From Vibrio neptunius (lineage in GTDB: Bacteria; Pseudomonadota; Gammaproteobacteria; Enterobacterales; Vibrionaceae), in contig NZ_JXXU01000021.1 in NCBI RefSeq assembly GCF_000967495.1, positions 1 through 64,000 of the forward strand: a stretch of 64,000 nt of DNA, given 5' to 3'. The stretch's first letter is position 1, and the number at the start of each line of letters is the position of its first letter. Shown here piece by piece: positions 43,904 to 52,272 of this stretch. The notes under the pieces were generated by a model. It was not told where the DNA came from, searched no databases, and saw only the letters and a list, made by a program, of their open reading frames with translations. Made by a program: the position numbers and the translations under genes.

Positions 43904-44821
43904 ATGGGATTAATAGTGCTAGATAAAATCGACCAACAATGGCTCAACAGCTTTCACTGCGTTTACGAAAACAACAGTTTCAAACGGGCGGCTGAATTGC
44001 TAGGGTTGCCTTCTTCCAACATCAGTCGCCACATCGCTTTGCTGGAAGAGTGCTTAGACACTCGGTTGTTTCATAGAACAACACGGCGTGTCAGTCCAAC
44101 AGACGCAGGGGAACACCTTTATGTGCGAACCCAGCCTCTTTTGAACAAACTCAATGACGCACTTGAAGAAGTGACCCAATATTCTCAGCAAGTGCAAGGG
44201 CAACTAAAAGTGCTCATGCCCGATTCGCCCGCATTGTCTGAGGCCGTTGTCTCATTCTGCCATCAACACCCCTCCATTTCTTTGTGCTGCGACACCAGCA
44301 TAAGCCCCAAAGATGACCTTCTGGATGGCTTCGATATTGTCATCAGCTTTCAACGCGGGAAGCTAACAGACTGCAACTGGGTGGCAAAAGAAATCATCCG
44401 GTGGAAAAGTGTCGTGGTGGCTTCTCCGGCATGGCTTGAACGATACCCAGCGCCGTTTCATACCACCGACTTAAGCCGCGTACCCTGCATCACGACCTAT
44501 ACTGCGTTAAATGGTAGCCCTTGGGTATTTGAGAATGCCACCGGTGAATTAATCACGCAGAAAGTGCACTCGACGTTCAAGGTCAATAGCGGCCACCTCG
44601 CCAAAACAGGCGCTCTTGCAGGACTGGGAGCTTCCTTACTACCCATCGAGTTCTGCCAGCAGGAATTAAACGCAGGCACTTTGGTTCAAATAGACATGGA
44701 GTACCCTCCAGCGGATTTGGTGCTATACGCCTTTTATGCCTCACGAAAGCATCTCGCGAAGAAAATACCCATATTTATTAAACATTTACAAAGTCAATCT
44801 ACGGTTCACAAACAGCTTTAG
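43904..44821 (+). CDS. LysR-family transcriptional regulator
   Basis: The 305-residue protein has a LysR winged helix (about 8-65: LNSFHCVYENNSFKRAAELLGLPSSNISRHIALLEECLDTRLFHRTTRRVS) and a LysR substrate domain (about 95-300). It is divergent from the accD-like gene with 68 bases between, the classic arrangement of a LysR regulator and its target. That suggests inducible expression of the alternative carboxyltransferase subunit. Inducer unknown. A start at the GTG at 43916 is possible. Confidence 0.92.
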   Translation: MGLIVLDKIDQQWLNSFHCVYENNSFKRAAELLGLPSSNISRHIALLEECLDTRLFHRTTRRVSPTDAGEHLYVRTQPLLNKLNDALEEVTQYSQQVQGQLKVLMPDSPALSEAVVSFCHQHPSISLCCDTSISPKDDLLDGFDIVISFQRGKLTDCNWVAKEIIRWKSVVVASPAWLERYPAPFHTTDLSRVPCITTYTALNGSPWVFENATGELITQKVHSTFKVNSGHLAKTGALAGLGASLLPIEFCQQELNAGTLVQIDMEYPPADLVLYAFYASRKHLAKKIPIFIKHLQSQSTVHKQL

Positions 44822-44925
44822 TCTGTACAAGATACCAAAGGGGCGTTTCAGAAATGAACAAAGAAAAGGGTAAGTGGAAGAGAATCAACGAAATAGGCGC
44901 CCTTAATAGGACGCCGCAAGTTAAC

Positions 44926-45693
44926 TCACAAAATCGTCACGCCATGTGCGGGAACCCACATAAAAGTATGAAACTCATACGTCACGATCACATCGTGTAG
45001 ATCATCAGGTCGACTAGCATCGAGTCCCGATACAGGTCCAAGGTTGACCGTCCAGCACGCATGAGTCGGATCAGTAATGGGTTGGCCAGCAAAGTCAAAG
45101 TTGGTGACCTGATCCCCTCCATCTTTCTGTGACCAGTGGATAACACGACGCTCATAGTCCACTAAATCAGCACGGACCCAGTGATAATCCCCACCCCACT
45201 GTGCTTGAGGATCACCCTGGAAGCCAGATTCCGGTGGCGAAAATACTAACGCGACAAAATGCCCATCCACTCCTTGTCGATACTTAGGGTCGTCGAATAA
45301 ATCGTCAAGAGTTTGATGTGGCAAGGCTACTAAACCATCGAGTTCCGCATTGCGCGTAACAATATCTGCCGTCATCGCCGTGGACCATGGCGTCGACCCT
45401 GCACTAGCGCGCCCCGGCTGTGGAAATGAATTCGAGGCAATGTTGGTGCCGTAGGCATAGCAATTGTTATTGGGCTGGTTCTTATACGACATGAAATTGC
45501 CATCACAATTACGCGCAGGATCATACGCAGTAGAACGGCCAAATACTGTCGGGCCATATTGAGCAACAGGACCCCACTCTGCGTTAGGCGGCATAATGGT
45601 AGTCGGTGCAACAATGCGCCCTTGTGTCAGCAGCAAAGAACCGTGGTAAGGACAATTGGGTGTGATGCGTCCGCTGTACTTGATTCGTGTCAT
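44926..45693 (-). CDS. Unknown protein with a possible Cys/His catalytic pair
   Basis: A 255-residue protein without a recognised signal peptide, beginning MTRIKYSGRITPNCPYHGSLL. Notable segments are the PNNNCYAYGTNIASNSFPQPGRA region, with Cys78 followed by YAYG, and GGDYHWVRADLVDYERRVIHWSQKDGG with His171. Spacing of Cys78 and His171 resembles papain-like/NlpC-type folds, but this is only a pattern. It overlaps the asparaginase gene by 4 bases and is the last gene of the unit. I recognise no named family. Confidence 0.7.
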   Translation of the reverse strand: MTRIKYSGRITPNCPYHGSLLLTQGRIVAPTTIMPPNAEWGPVAQYGPTVFGRSTAYDPARNCDGNFMSYKNQPNNNCYAYGTNIASNSFPQPGRASAGSTPWSTAMTADIVTRNAELDGLVALPHQTLDDLFDDPKYRQGVDGHFVALVFSPPESGFQGDPQAQWGGDYHWVRADLVDYERRVIHWSQKDGGDQVTNFDFAGQPITDPTHACWTVNLGPVSGLDASRPDDLHDVIVTYEFHTFMWVPAHGVTIL

Positions 45694-47288
45694 GGGTGAC
45701 TCCTTTCAGAAGGATAAAGTTGCACGGACACCTGTTGGTCCGCATAGTTATAAACGGTCAGCTTGATTTTTGTCAGTTGCGGAGTGGACGAAGAGTCGCT
45801 CAGCTCTAACCAAGAGGCTGCGCCGCTGGAATGGCCAGTCTGGCTGGCCCACAAGGGGACCTGATCTCGACTGTAAAACACCAGGTTGCCGTCATTTTGC
45901 ATCGTCAAAGTACCAGGCAACGCTTCTGTCGGTAGAGGTTCTGGTAATTGCCACAGGAGTTCGTTGTCACTGTTGCGAACCAGGCGAGGTCCATGATTAG
46001 GATCATTGTACAAACTAGCCATGCCATCAAACGTCATCAGGTGTTCCCCGGGTAGCAGACTCGGATTAACTCGGCTGTCGAGGCGGTTTGTGTTTTGCAT
46101 TTCTCCCGCCCAATTGGTCTGAAACAGACGATTGACAGTCCCTTCAGGCCAGCCATGCAGTTTCTCCAACGCCAACAGCACGGTTAACTTGACCAAGCCA
46201 GCCATCGGCGTCATATCTGCAGATGAAACAACCCCGACCTGAGGCAACCAGGCTCCGGCTGCATAAGCACTATTATTGACAGTTCCAGCAATCACCTGAC
46301 TGGCGTCGACGAGTATTACACCTTGTTGATGCGCAGCAGCTAAGGCCTGATAGATCGCCCCTTTGGATGGTTCATCTGGACAACCTGAGGGAAAGTTCCC
46401 TTCACCATAGGATTCGAGAATGATTCCTCGCGTTCCTGCCGAGACCAACGCGTCAACGATTTGAGCCAAAAAAGCTTGAGGTGGAGCGATTCGATAAGGC
46501 GCGGGGAACGCATTAAGCTGGCTCACCAAGCTGGTGTTCATCTGTACACTTAGATCATTAATTTGCGCACGTAGGCTATCGCGAACCGAAGGGTTGTCAA
46601 GACTGACAGCGTGATTGACAGGGCCTGGCAAACACCGTTGATTCTCAATGGTAAAGGCCACCCCCGCTTCTGCCAAGTACGGATAATTGGGCGATTCAAA
46701 GGCATTAAACTCACTGGCGTTTGTTTTGAGTACTCGGTTACCACGATACAGCCGATTTTGAAAATAAACCCCCACTTCTGCAATTCCCGTCCGCGCTGCT
46801 GCAATCGCACCGCACAAGTTCTGATATGCGTCGGTGTTGAAATTAAGCTGGCAAGGCATGCCATCAGTTTGATGAAACAGCGGCACTTGTGAACCAGTGA
46901 CGATCACAGGCTTGCTCAATACCGCCACCCCGACACCTCGTTCGTTCAGGCCATTAAGTAAAAAGCTCAGCGCCGCGCCGGAAAAGTCCATACTGTCTGT
47001 TCCATGCAAGACCACAAACCCATCCATTTCCTCATAATGTGCCAAAATGGCTTCAGCCATAATGCACCAATCGCTCGGCTGCAGGTTAGTGCTGTCTAGC
47101 GTGTGAGTCGATGAACCTGGAAACGCGACATCGACTAAATAGTGGAGTTGGATCTCTGGAAATTCGGCCCGAATGACAGGATCGACCCATACATTGCAGG
47201 CTTGAGCAAAGGCCGACGCGCTCATTGGTGCAAGTGGTTCACCGACACAACTGATGGTGCCGCCAGTGTTAATGATACCAATATTCAT
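45690..47288 (-). CDS. Asparaginase-like amidohydrolase fused to a B-lectin domain
   Basis: The 532-residue protein has an asparaginase/glutaminase N-terminal region (about 1-345). The first catalytic threonine motif is NTGGTIS (T8/T11) and the second is VVLHGTDSMDFSG (Thr97-Asp98), with VIVTGSQVPLF after it. The C-terminal ~120 residues carry QNDGNLVFY at 464-472, an exact match to the bulb-lectin mannose-site pattern QxDxNxVxY, plus SRDQVPLWAS. I know of no common asparaginase with this extra domain. No signal peptide is seen. It lies between the Ntn-hydrolase gene and the Cys/His gene. Confidence 0.82.
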   Translation of the reverse strand: MNIGIINTGGTISCVGEPLAPMSASAFAQACNVWVDPVIRAEFPEIQLHYLVDVAFPGSSTHTLDSTNLQPSDWCIMAEAILAHYEEMDGFVVLHGTDSMDFSGAALSFLLNGLNERGVGVAVLSKPVIVTGSQVPLFHQTDGMPCQLNFNTDAYQNLCGAIAAARTGIAEVGVYFQNRLYRGNRVLKTNASEFNAFESPNYPYLAEAGVAFTIENQRCLPGPVNHAVSLDNPSVRDSLRAQINDLSVQMNTSLVSQLNAFPAPYRIAPPQAFLAQIVDALVSAGTRGIILESYGEGNFPSGCPDEPSKGAIYQALAAAHQQGVILVDASQVIAGTVNNSAYAAGAWLPQVGVVSSADMTPMAGLVKLTVLLALEKLHGWPEGTVNRLFQTNWAGEMQNTNRLDSRVNPSLLPGEHLMTFDGMASLYNDPNHGPRLVRNSDNELLWQLPEPLPTEALPGTLTMQNDGNLVFYSRDQVPLWASQTGHSSGAASWLELSDSSSTPQLTKIKLTVYNYADQQVSVQLYPSERSHP

Positions 47289-47343
47289 AGTTGCTCCTTA
47301 TTGACCACGCATGCACTGGGTTCAACGATAATGTCTAATTTGG

Positions 47344-48165
47344 TCATAGTGGCGTCTCCTGAAAGGACTGCAATGGCTGAATTCGAGGATTTCCATTGAC
47401 CTGATATCGACACCTAGGTCGTCCCCTGTCAAGGGAGAACACGGCAGTGGCTTGAGTGAAAAATTCGCTGCCAATGAACTCAGTTTCTCGACAGATAGAG
47501 AGTTCGGTTTGACCATAGTATTGGTCAGACAACAACTGCTCGACTCCAGTCTGATTCGGCGAGAGCTGAAGCATCGATTCAGCTCGATTCAGACGTAAAT
47601 AGGTGCTGTGATTGGCTGGATAATGGACGGAGTCAGGTTGCAATCGAAAGTGGTTGGTTGACACGAAAAAACCTTCGTCACGACAAATGGTACGCACGGG
47701 CCGCTGGTTGAAGGGGTTAGGCATGTATTCAATGAAAATTGCTACTTTTCGCGTGTGAGTATCGTCGGCCCAACCAGTGATCAGTGCGATATCCGGCGCA
47801 GGAAACGGCGTGGCCCTCCCCATGGATAAATAAAACTGCGTCAGATGCATTGCAGCCTCGGTGGCATTGGTATAGTCGCGTATTGTGGCTTCGTAGGCTT
47901 CAAAAAGTGCCTGTACTTCTCCTTGATTGGTGGAATAGTTAGCCGCAGTGGTAGTGTAAGAATCTGCGGCCACAAAGCTAACGCCTGCATCGTTTGATCC
48001 AGCCCAAATCCCTTCACTGCCATCGCGTGTCATGGCGATGTAAGATTCCACTCCGTTTTGACCAGGTCGCACTTGTGGTTGGTGAAAGTGCGTCACTGGA
48101 ATGAGATCGCACTGTTTAAAGGTAACCAGTTGATTGCCGTCAAAAACGGCCCCTATGGTACACAT
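47344..48165 (-). CDS. Ntn-hydrolase-type amidase (C45/linear-amide hydrolase-like)
   Basis: The 273-residue product starts MCTIGAVFDGNQLVTFKQCDL. Removal of Met leaves Cys as the N-terminal residue, which is the nucleophile in penicillin-acylase/choloylglycine-hydrolase and peptidase C45 families. Further features are the AMTRDGSEGIWAGSNDAGVSFVAAD segment (GxND-type), VSTNHFRLQ and CRYQVNGNPRI. It most likely cleaves a linear amide or N-acyl bond. It lies 55 bases upstream of the asparaginase-lectin gene and opens the second unit of the cluster. Confidence 0.78.
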   Translation of the reverse strand: MCTIGAVFDGNQLVTFKQCDLIPVTHFHQPQVRPGQNGVESYIAMTRDGSEGIWAGSNDAGVSFVAADSYTTTAANYSTNQGEVQALFEAYEATIRDYTNATEAAMHLTQFYLSMGRATPFPAPDIALITGWADDTHTRKVAIFIEYMPNPFNQRPVRTICRDEGFFVSTNHFRLQPDSVHYPANHSTYLRLNRAESMLQLSPNQTGVEQLLSDQYYGQTELSICRETEFIGSEFFTQATAVFSLDRGRPRCRYQVNGNPRIQPLQSFQETPL

Positions 48166-48406
48166 AATGAGACTCCTTTCTTGGACGAGCTCTATCGAGC
48201 CTGACCCTGGGACCCAGGGCCTAACGTCAGAAGTCTAGTTAATAAACGGGGCGATGATTATGCATGAGATCACATATCAAAGTGCACATTTTGAAACATC
48301 AAGCTGTCTTGAAAACCGCCGTTGTTGTTCCATTTAAGAACTCATTGACAAGAAGAAGAATCCCCTCATTGACATGGTTTGATTGTTTATGGACAAGCCC
48401 GCGAGA
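48166..48406 (-). promoter_or_regulatory. Intergenic region before the Ntn-hydrolase gene
   Basis: This 241-base gap separates the two minus-strand units and should hold a promoter for the Ntn-hydrolase unit. A short GC-rich inverted repeat (CCCTGGG-A-CCCAGGG, 48204-48218) is visible, which on the minus strand could be a leader hairpin or a terminator-like structure. AAAGGAG before the 48165 start is a good ribosome-binding site. Confidence 0.45.
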
Positions 48407-49726
48407 TCACACTGCAGTAGACTCCCCACTCACCGCTTTGAAGTGCTCAATGCCATGCTCAAACTGGTCATCACTCAAATCGATCAGGCGTGGTATCTTG
48501 ACACCGTTAGTCGTACTCAGATGCTCGTGGATAAGGCCTTGCAAGTGACCATGCTGAAGGAAGCAAAACGGCGGACTCTGCGCGACTTGAACCTCTAGTG
48601 CACGCCTAACCGCATTACACCTAGCAGGCAGTGACTCGTGTGTATCTGGGGCGCTCTCCAACCAAAGTTCAATCACATTTTCTCCAGAGGTTGATTGATA
48701 ACGCACCAGTAGTGCGTTCTGGAGGAAAGTCAGCCCCTCCAGCGTATTCAAAACAAACTCTGGGTAGAGGTTTTGCCCCCTAATTTTAAACTGTTGGTCA
48801 ATACGACCAACGATCGCCCCAAGCCTCGGTGATGTTCGTCCACAAAGACAGGGGGCTCGGTAAAGACCACTAGCAATATCACCTGTCGCATACCGCACAG
48901 CCGCGAAACCGCGAGGTTGGGTCAGTGTCGTGACTACCACCTCGCCAGGCTCGCCTTCAGGAACTGGTAACCCCGTCTGAGGGTCAAGTAGTTCGACGTA
49001 CAAATACTCATCGTGGATGTGGAAACCTTGATGCTGCTGACACTCGAAGCCGATTGACCCAATTTCGCTACAGCCGTACTCGTTGATGTAGGTCTCAAAC
49101 TGCCACCAGGTTTGTACTTTATTCACCGTCGCGGTAGGTTGAAACAACGCATCAAACGTCGGGCATGCCGCAAAATAAGCTTTACGAGGCAGGGGAACAT
49201 GCTTAGGGAAATCGGGGCCGAGTTCGGCAGCCATCTCCTCAAGAAACAAGGGGTTGCCTACGATAGCGTCAGGGCGATGGTAGTTGAGAATATCGACCAC
49301 CCTCTGCACACGCTGAGGAGAACAACGAAAAACACTGATCCCAAGTTGCTTAGCAGCTTGGTTAATGAGTGGCCCCAACGTAAACATATCGTTGTTACTT
49401 AATGTCTGAAGCAGACGGTCTCCCGATTGCAAACCCAGTTCACGTAGCACCCGAGTGATAGAGTCGACCCAGACCATTTCTTGCAAGCGATGGACGGGCA
49501 CATCGACGGGGCGTCCAGTCGTCCCTGATGAGCTAACGTAATCGACAGCATCATCACGGTCCATAATCTCTGTCCAATGATCACGCAGATGCGTTTTACG
49601 TACCACTGGCAAGTCCGACAACTGTGTCTCCTCCAAGCCCGTTGAGGTTTGTTGCCCCCAGTGCTTTCGGTAAAAAGAACGTTCAGAGGCATAAGAAATC
49701 GCACGCCGCATCTTATCCGGACTCAT
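48407..49726 (-). CDS. PaaK-like adenylating CoA ligase
   Basis: The 439-residue protein resembles phenylacetate-CoA ligase (ANL superfamily): the ATP P-loop YVSSSGTTGRP (63-73), the NEYGCSEIGSIGFECQQHQ core, RYATGDIASGLYRAPCLCGR, and the hinge GRIDQQFKIRGQNLYPEF. It should activate a carboxylic acid as an adenylate and then as a CoA thioester or amide. It overlaps the upstream DUF3419 gene by 4 bases, so they are translationally coupled. Substrate not readable. Confidence 0.87.
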   Translation of the reverse strand: MSPDKMRRAISYASERSFYRKHWGQQTSTGLEETQLSDLPVVRKTHLRDHWTEIMDRDDAVDYVSSSGTTGRPVDVPVHRLQEMVWVDSITRVLRELGLQSGDRLLQTLSNNDMFTLGPLINQAAKQLGISVFRCSPQRVQRVVDILNYHRPDAIVGNPLFLEEMAAELGPDFPKHVPLPRKAYFAACPTFDALFQPTATVNKVQTWWQFETYINEYGCSEIGSIGFECQQHQGFHIHDEYLYVELLDPQTGLPVPEGEPGEVVVTTLTQPRGFAAVRYATGDIASGLYRAPCLCGRTSPRLGAIVGRIDQQFKIRGQNLYPEFVLNTLEGLTFLQNALLVRYQSTSGENVIELWLESAPDTHESLPARCNAVRRALEVQVAQSPPFCFLQHGHLQGLIHEHLSTTNGVKIPRLIDLSDDQFEHGIEHFKAVSGESTAV

Positions 49727-50868
49727 TGTTCCACCTCGTGCATAATTGAAGAACGTTTACGAAACACTGAGACAGCCGAATACATGTAAGCACGTTCCAC
49801 TTCGCTCAGTTTCGCACTGAGCGAATGATCTAAGCACAAATCTGCGGGCCAAGTAGTGGCACCCTGCCCCATCATAGAGCGGTTCACTATCACAGCACCT
49901 CGCGGTAAGCTGTGCACCAATCGCTGCAAAAAAGGGCCAACGGCCTGTCTGGGCACGCACTCCATTGCGTTTGACAAAGCCAACTTGTTGAATTGACCTT
50001 GCTGCTCCGGCCGAACCACCCATTTGGTCAGATCTTCCGTGACGATGTTTAGTCGGTCTAAATTGGCCTTCACCTTGTCGTACACGCCTTCTTTTAGGTA
50101 GGCAGCTCCAGCAAGATCAGGTGGGTTGCGACCAAATAGGAGTTGCGTCATTAGCGGATTGTGTTTGAGCAAGGTGGTGTCAAACGCGCGAGCAATTTTG
50201 CGTCTAAGATGTACCGCAGGCGACTCATGTTTTTCCAGCGCTCGAGAAAACCCTTCACCATACACCCGACGCAGCGTTATGTTGTTGACACATAGAGCTA
50301 AAAATGTGCGCCAACGCTGCGTGTCGAAGTGTTGGCGATAAAACTCTCGCTGTTCCTCAAGGGTCTCTATTGCCATCAATGCGTCAAACAGATTGGGCGA
50401 ATGAGTCACATAGTGCAGGATTCGTCCCGTCCAAACGCTGAGTCGATCAGTGCGACCGGCTTGATTGACCCCTTTGGCCACCAAATTGAGATGCTTATTC
50501 CAATAATCCTCAACATCTGGGCTGAGATTGGATTTCAGGGTTGACCATCCATCCAGACGGTCACTGCTTGACGCAGGTAAATCGCCCAAAAATTCGCGGC
50601 AGGCTTGTCGATCCCAATGGGTAATAGCCGCACACTTTAGTGCCAATAAGGCTGACTGACTAGCATTGATATCTATGGCGGTCACCTGCTGAGGTGCCTC
50701 GGCCAAAAACCGCAATGCCGAACAGCCTCCTGAAGTGATTGTCAGTACTCTGTCATGAGGACTTAGAGCCAAGGCCTGGAGGTCCACCGACACATCTTCT
50801 CTGACTTGACCGTATAGAAGTGGTAGTGTCGAAGTCTGGGAAGTCGATAGCGCATACAATCCCCCCAT
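49723..50868 (-). CDS. DUF3419/BtaA-like S-adenosylmethionine aminocarboxypropyltransferase
   Basis: The 381-residue protein has the SAM-binding start of the BtaA/DUF3419 family: TITSGGCSALRFLAEAPQQVTAIDINASQSALLALK (about residues 43-78). BtaA moves the 3-amino-3-carboxypropyl group of SAM to diacylglycerol in betaine-lipid synthesis. No BtaB methyltransferase is adjacent, so a lipid role is not indicated, and the acceptor may be soluble. It overlaps the PaaK-like gene (4 bases) and abuts the MFS gene (1 base), so all three are coupled. Confidence 0.84.
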   Translation of the reverse strand: MGGLYALSTSQTSTLPLLYGQVREDVSVDLQALALSPHDRVLTITSGGCSALRFLAEAPQQVTAIDINASQSALLALKCAAITHWDRQACREFLGDLPASSSDRLDGWSTLKSNLSPDVEDYWNKHLNLVAKGVNQAGRTDRLSVWTGRILHYVTHSPNLFDALMAIETLEEQREFYRQHFDTQRWRTFLALCVNNITLRRVYGEGFSRALEKHESPAVHLRRKIARAFDTTLLKHNPLMTQLLFGRNPPDLAGAAYLKEGVYDKVKANLDRLNIVTEDLTKWVVRPEQQGQFNKLALSNAMECVPRQAVGPFLQRLVHSLPRGAVIVNRSMMGQGATTWPADLCLDHSLSAKLSEVERAYMYSAVSVFRKRSSIMHEVEQ

Positions 50869-52232
50869 CAGTTCGCCTCCTTCGGAACAAGATCAGCCAT
50901 AAGCTTGGTACGTCGTCGAGCATGTTGCTTTAGCCCAAGCAAGGCCAGTGCGGCCAACACACTAGGCACGAGCAACACTTGAAAAATGTCCTGATAGCCT
51001 AGTCCCCACTGAAGTAAACTCGCTCCCATCATAGCACCAGCGATTCCTCCTGCTCTTCCCATGCCTAGCATCCAAGATACCCCGGTTGCTCGCGCTGACG
51101 TTGGGTAATGGAGCGCAGCAATGGACCCCATCGACGCTTGAGCACCATTCATCACAGTACCAGCCAGCAAAATAGCCAGTCCCAGCCAATAGATATCTGA
51201 CAGGTAAGCAATAGAGAATAAAAATACACCAGTCATGAAGTAATTGAACGCAACGATATAATGCGGCGTGAGGCGATCCATTACCCAACCCGACACAAGA
51301 GTACCGACAGCACCACCCAGCGGGAACAAGGCAGTGAGTAGCGCCGCATGGCGTAGATCATAGCCTGCCTCTCCGATCAAGATTGGCATCCAACTGGTGA
51401 CGACATAAAAAATCAGCAACCCCATGAAGTAGGCAAGCCAGAGCAAAAGTGTCGCCCCCAATCGAGAACGCGCCACGATGACTCCAACAGGATTTCCGAC
51501 TGACTGACGAGGAGCGGTATTCGCAATGCGGTGCGGCCAAGCATGACCTAGTAATCGCTTTAGCGTTTTCGTGATGGCCTGATGAGCTTCCGGCTTTTGT
51601 AGCAAAAACAATACGCTCTCTGGTAGCCAGCGGCAAAGAGGAATAAACAGCAACAGTGGCAGCGCTCCACCCAACAGAAATACGCTCTCCCAGCCCCAGT
51701 GAGGCACCATCCAAGAGGCCAGTACCCCGCTCATTGCAGCACCAAACGGGAAGCCACAAAAGACCGCATTGACCATGAAAGCCTTGTGTCGCTCAGGAGC
51801 AAACTCAGACACTATAGTCAAGGCGTTCGACATGGCTGCACCTATCCCCAGTCCAGTACCAAATCGCCACCAAGCAAGCTCAGCAACAGAAGTTGCTTGA
51901 GTGGTTGCTAAACAACACAAACCAAAAATTAGCACCGAGACCAGAATGATTGGCTTCCGGCCAAGACGATCAGACAAAGGTCCAGATGCTAAGGCTCCCA
52001 GTGCAAGCCCAACTAACGCAGCGCTCATGGCCAGTCCCAGGTCTGATTTTTCAATCCCCCACTCTTGGAGGATCTGAGGGGCCACATACCCCATCAAGGC
52101 CGTATCAAAACCATCCAAAATCAGTATGGCTAAACACAAAAATAACACAGAAGCGTGGAAAGCATTCCACTTCGCGGTTCTAACCGCGTGAGAAATTTGA
52201 GTTGAAGCGGTTTCGCTCATAACAACACTCAT
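50868..52232 (-). CDS. MFS transporter, aromatic acid:H+ symporter-like
   Basis: A 454-residue protein with about twelve membrane segments. The signature LDGFDTALMGYVAPQILQEWGI (about 38-60) and GPLSDRLGRKPIILVSVLIFG (about 85-105, DRxGRK) place it in the AAHS/PcaK-BenK type of the major facilitator superfamily, which imports benzoate-, protocatechuate- or vanillate-like acids. Substrate in this cluster is unknown. It abuts the DUF3419 gene by one base. The C-terminus ends in a basic tail. Confidence 0.88.
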   Translation of the reverse strand: MSVVMSETASTQISHAVRTAKWNAFHASVLFLCLAILILDGFDTALMGYVAPQILQEWGIEKSDLGLAMSAALVGLALGALASGPLSDRLGRKPIILVSVLIFGLCCLATTQATSVAELAWWRFGTGLGIGAAMSNALTIVSEFAPERHKAFMVNAVFCGFPFGAAMSGVLASWMVPHWGWESVFLLGGALPLLLFIPLCRWLPESVLFLLQKPEAHQAITKTLKRLLGHAWPHRIANTAPRQSVGNPVGVIVARSRLGATLLLWLAYFMGLLIFYVVTSWMPILIGEAGYDLRHAALLTALFPLGGAVGTLVSGWVMDRLTPHYIVAFNYFMTGVFLFSIAYLSDIYWLGLAILLAGTVMNGAQASMGSIAALHYPTSARATGVSWMLGMGRAGGIAGAMMGASLLQWGLGYQDIFQVLLVPSVLAALALLGLKQHARRRTKLMADLVPKEAN

Positions 52233-52272
52233 GATCCTAAGTTAAGCGGGGTGATGATGTCACCCCTATTTA

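Noticed and set aside
49723..50868. Betaine-lipid synthesis (BtaA/BtaB) operon
   Set aside because: No BtaB-like N-methyltransferase is next to it, and its neighbours are a carrier and an acid-activating enzyme.
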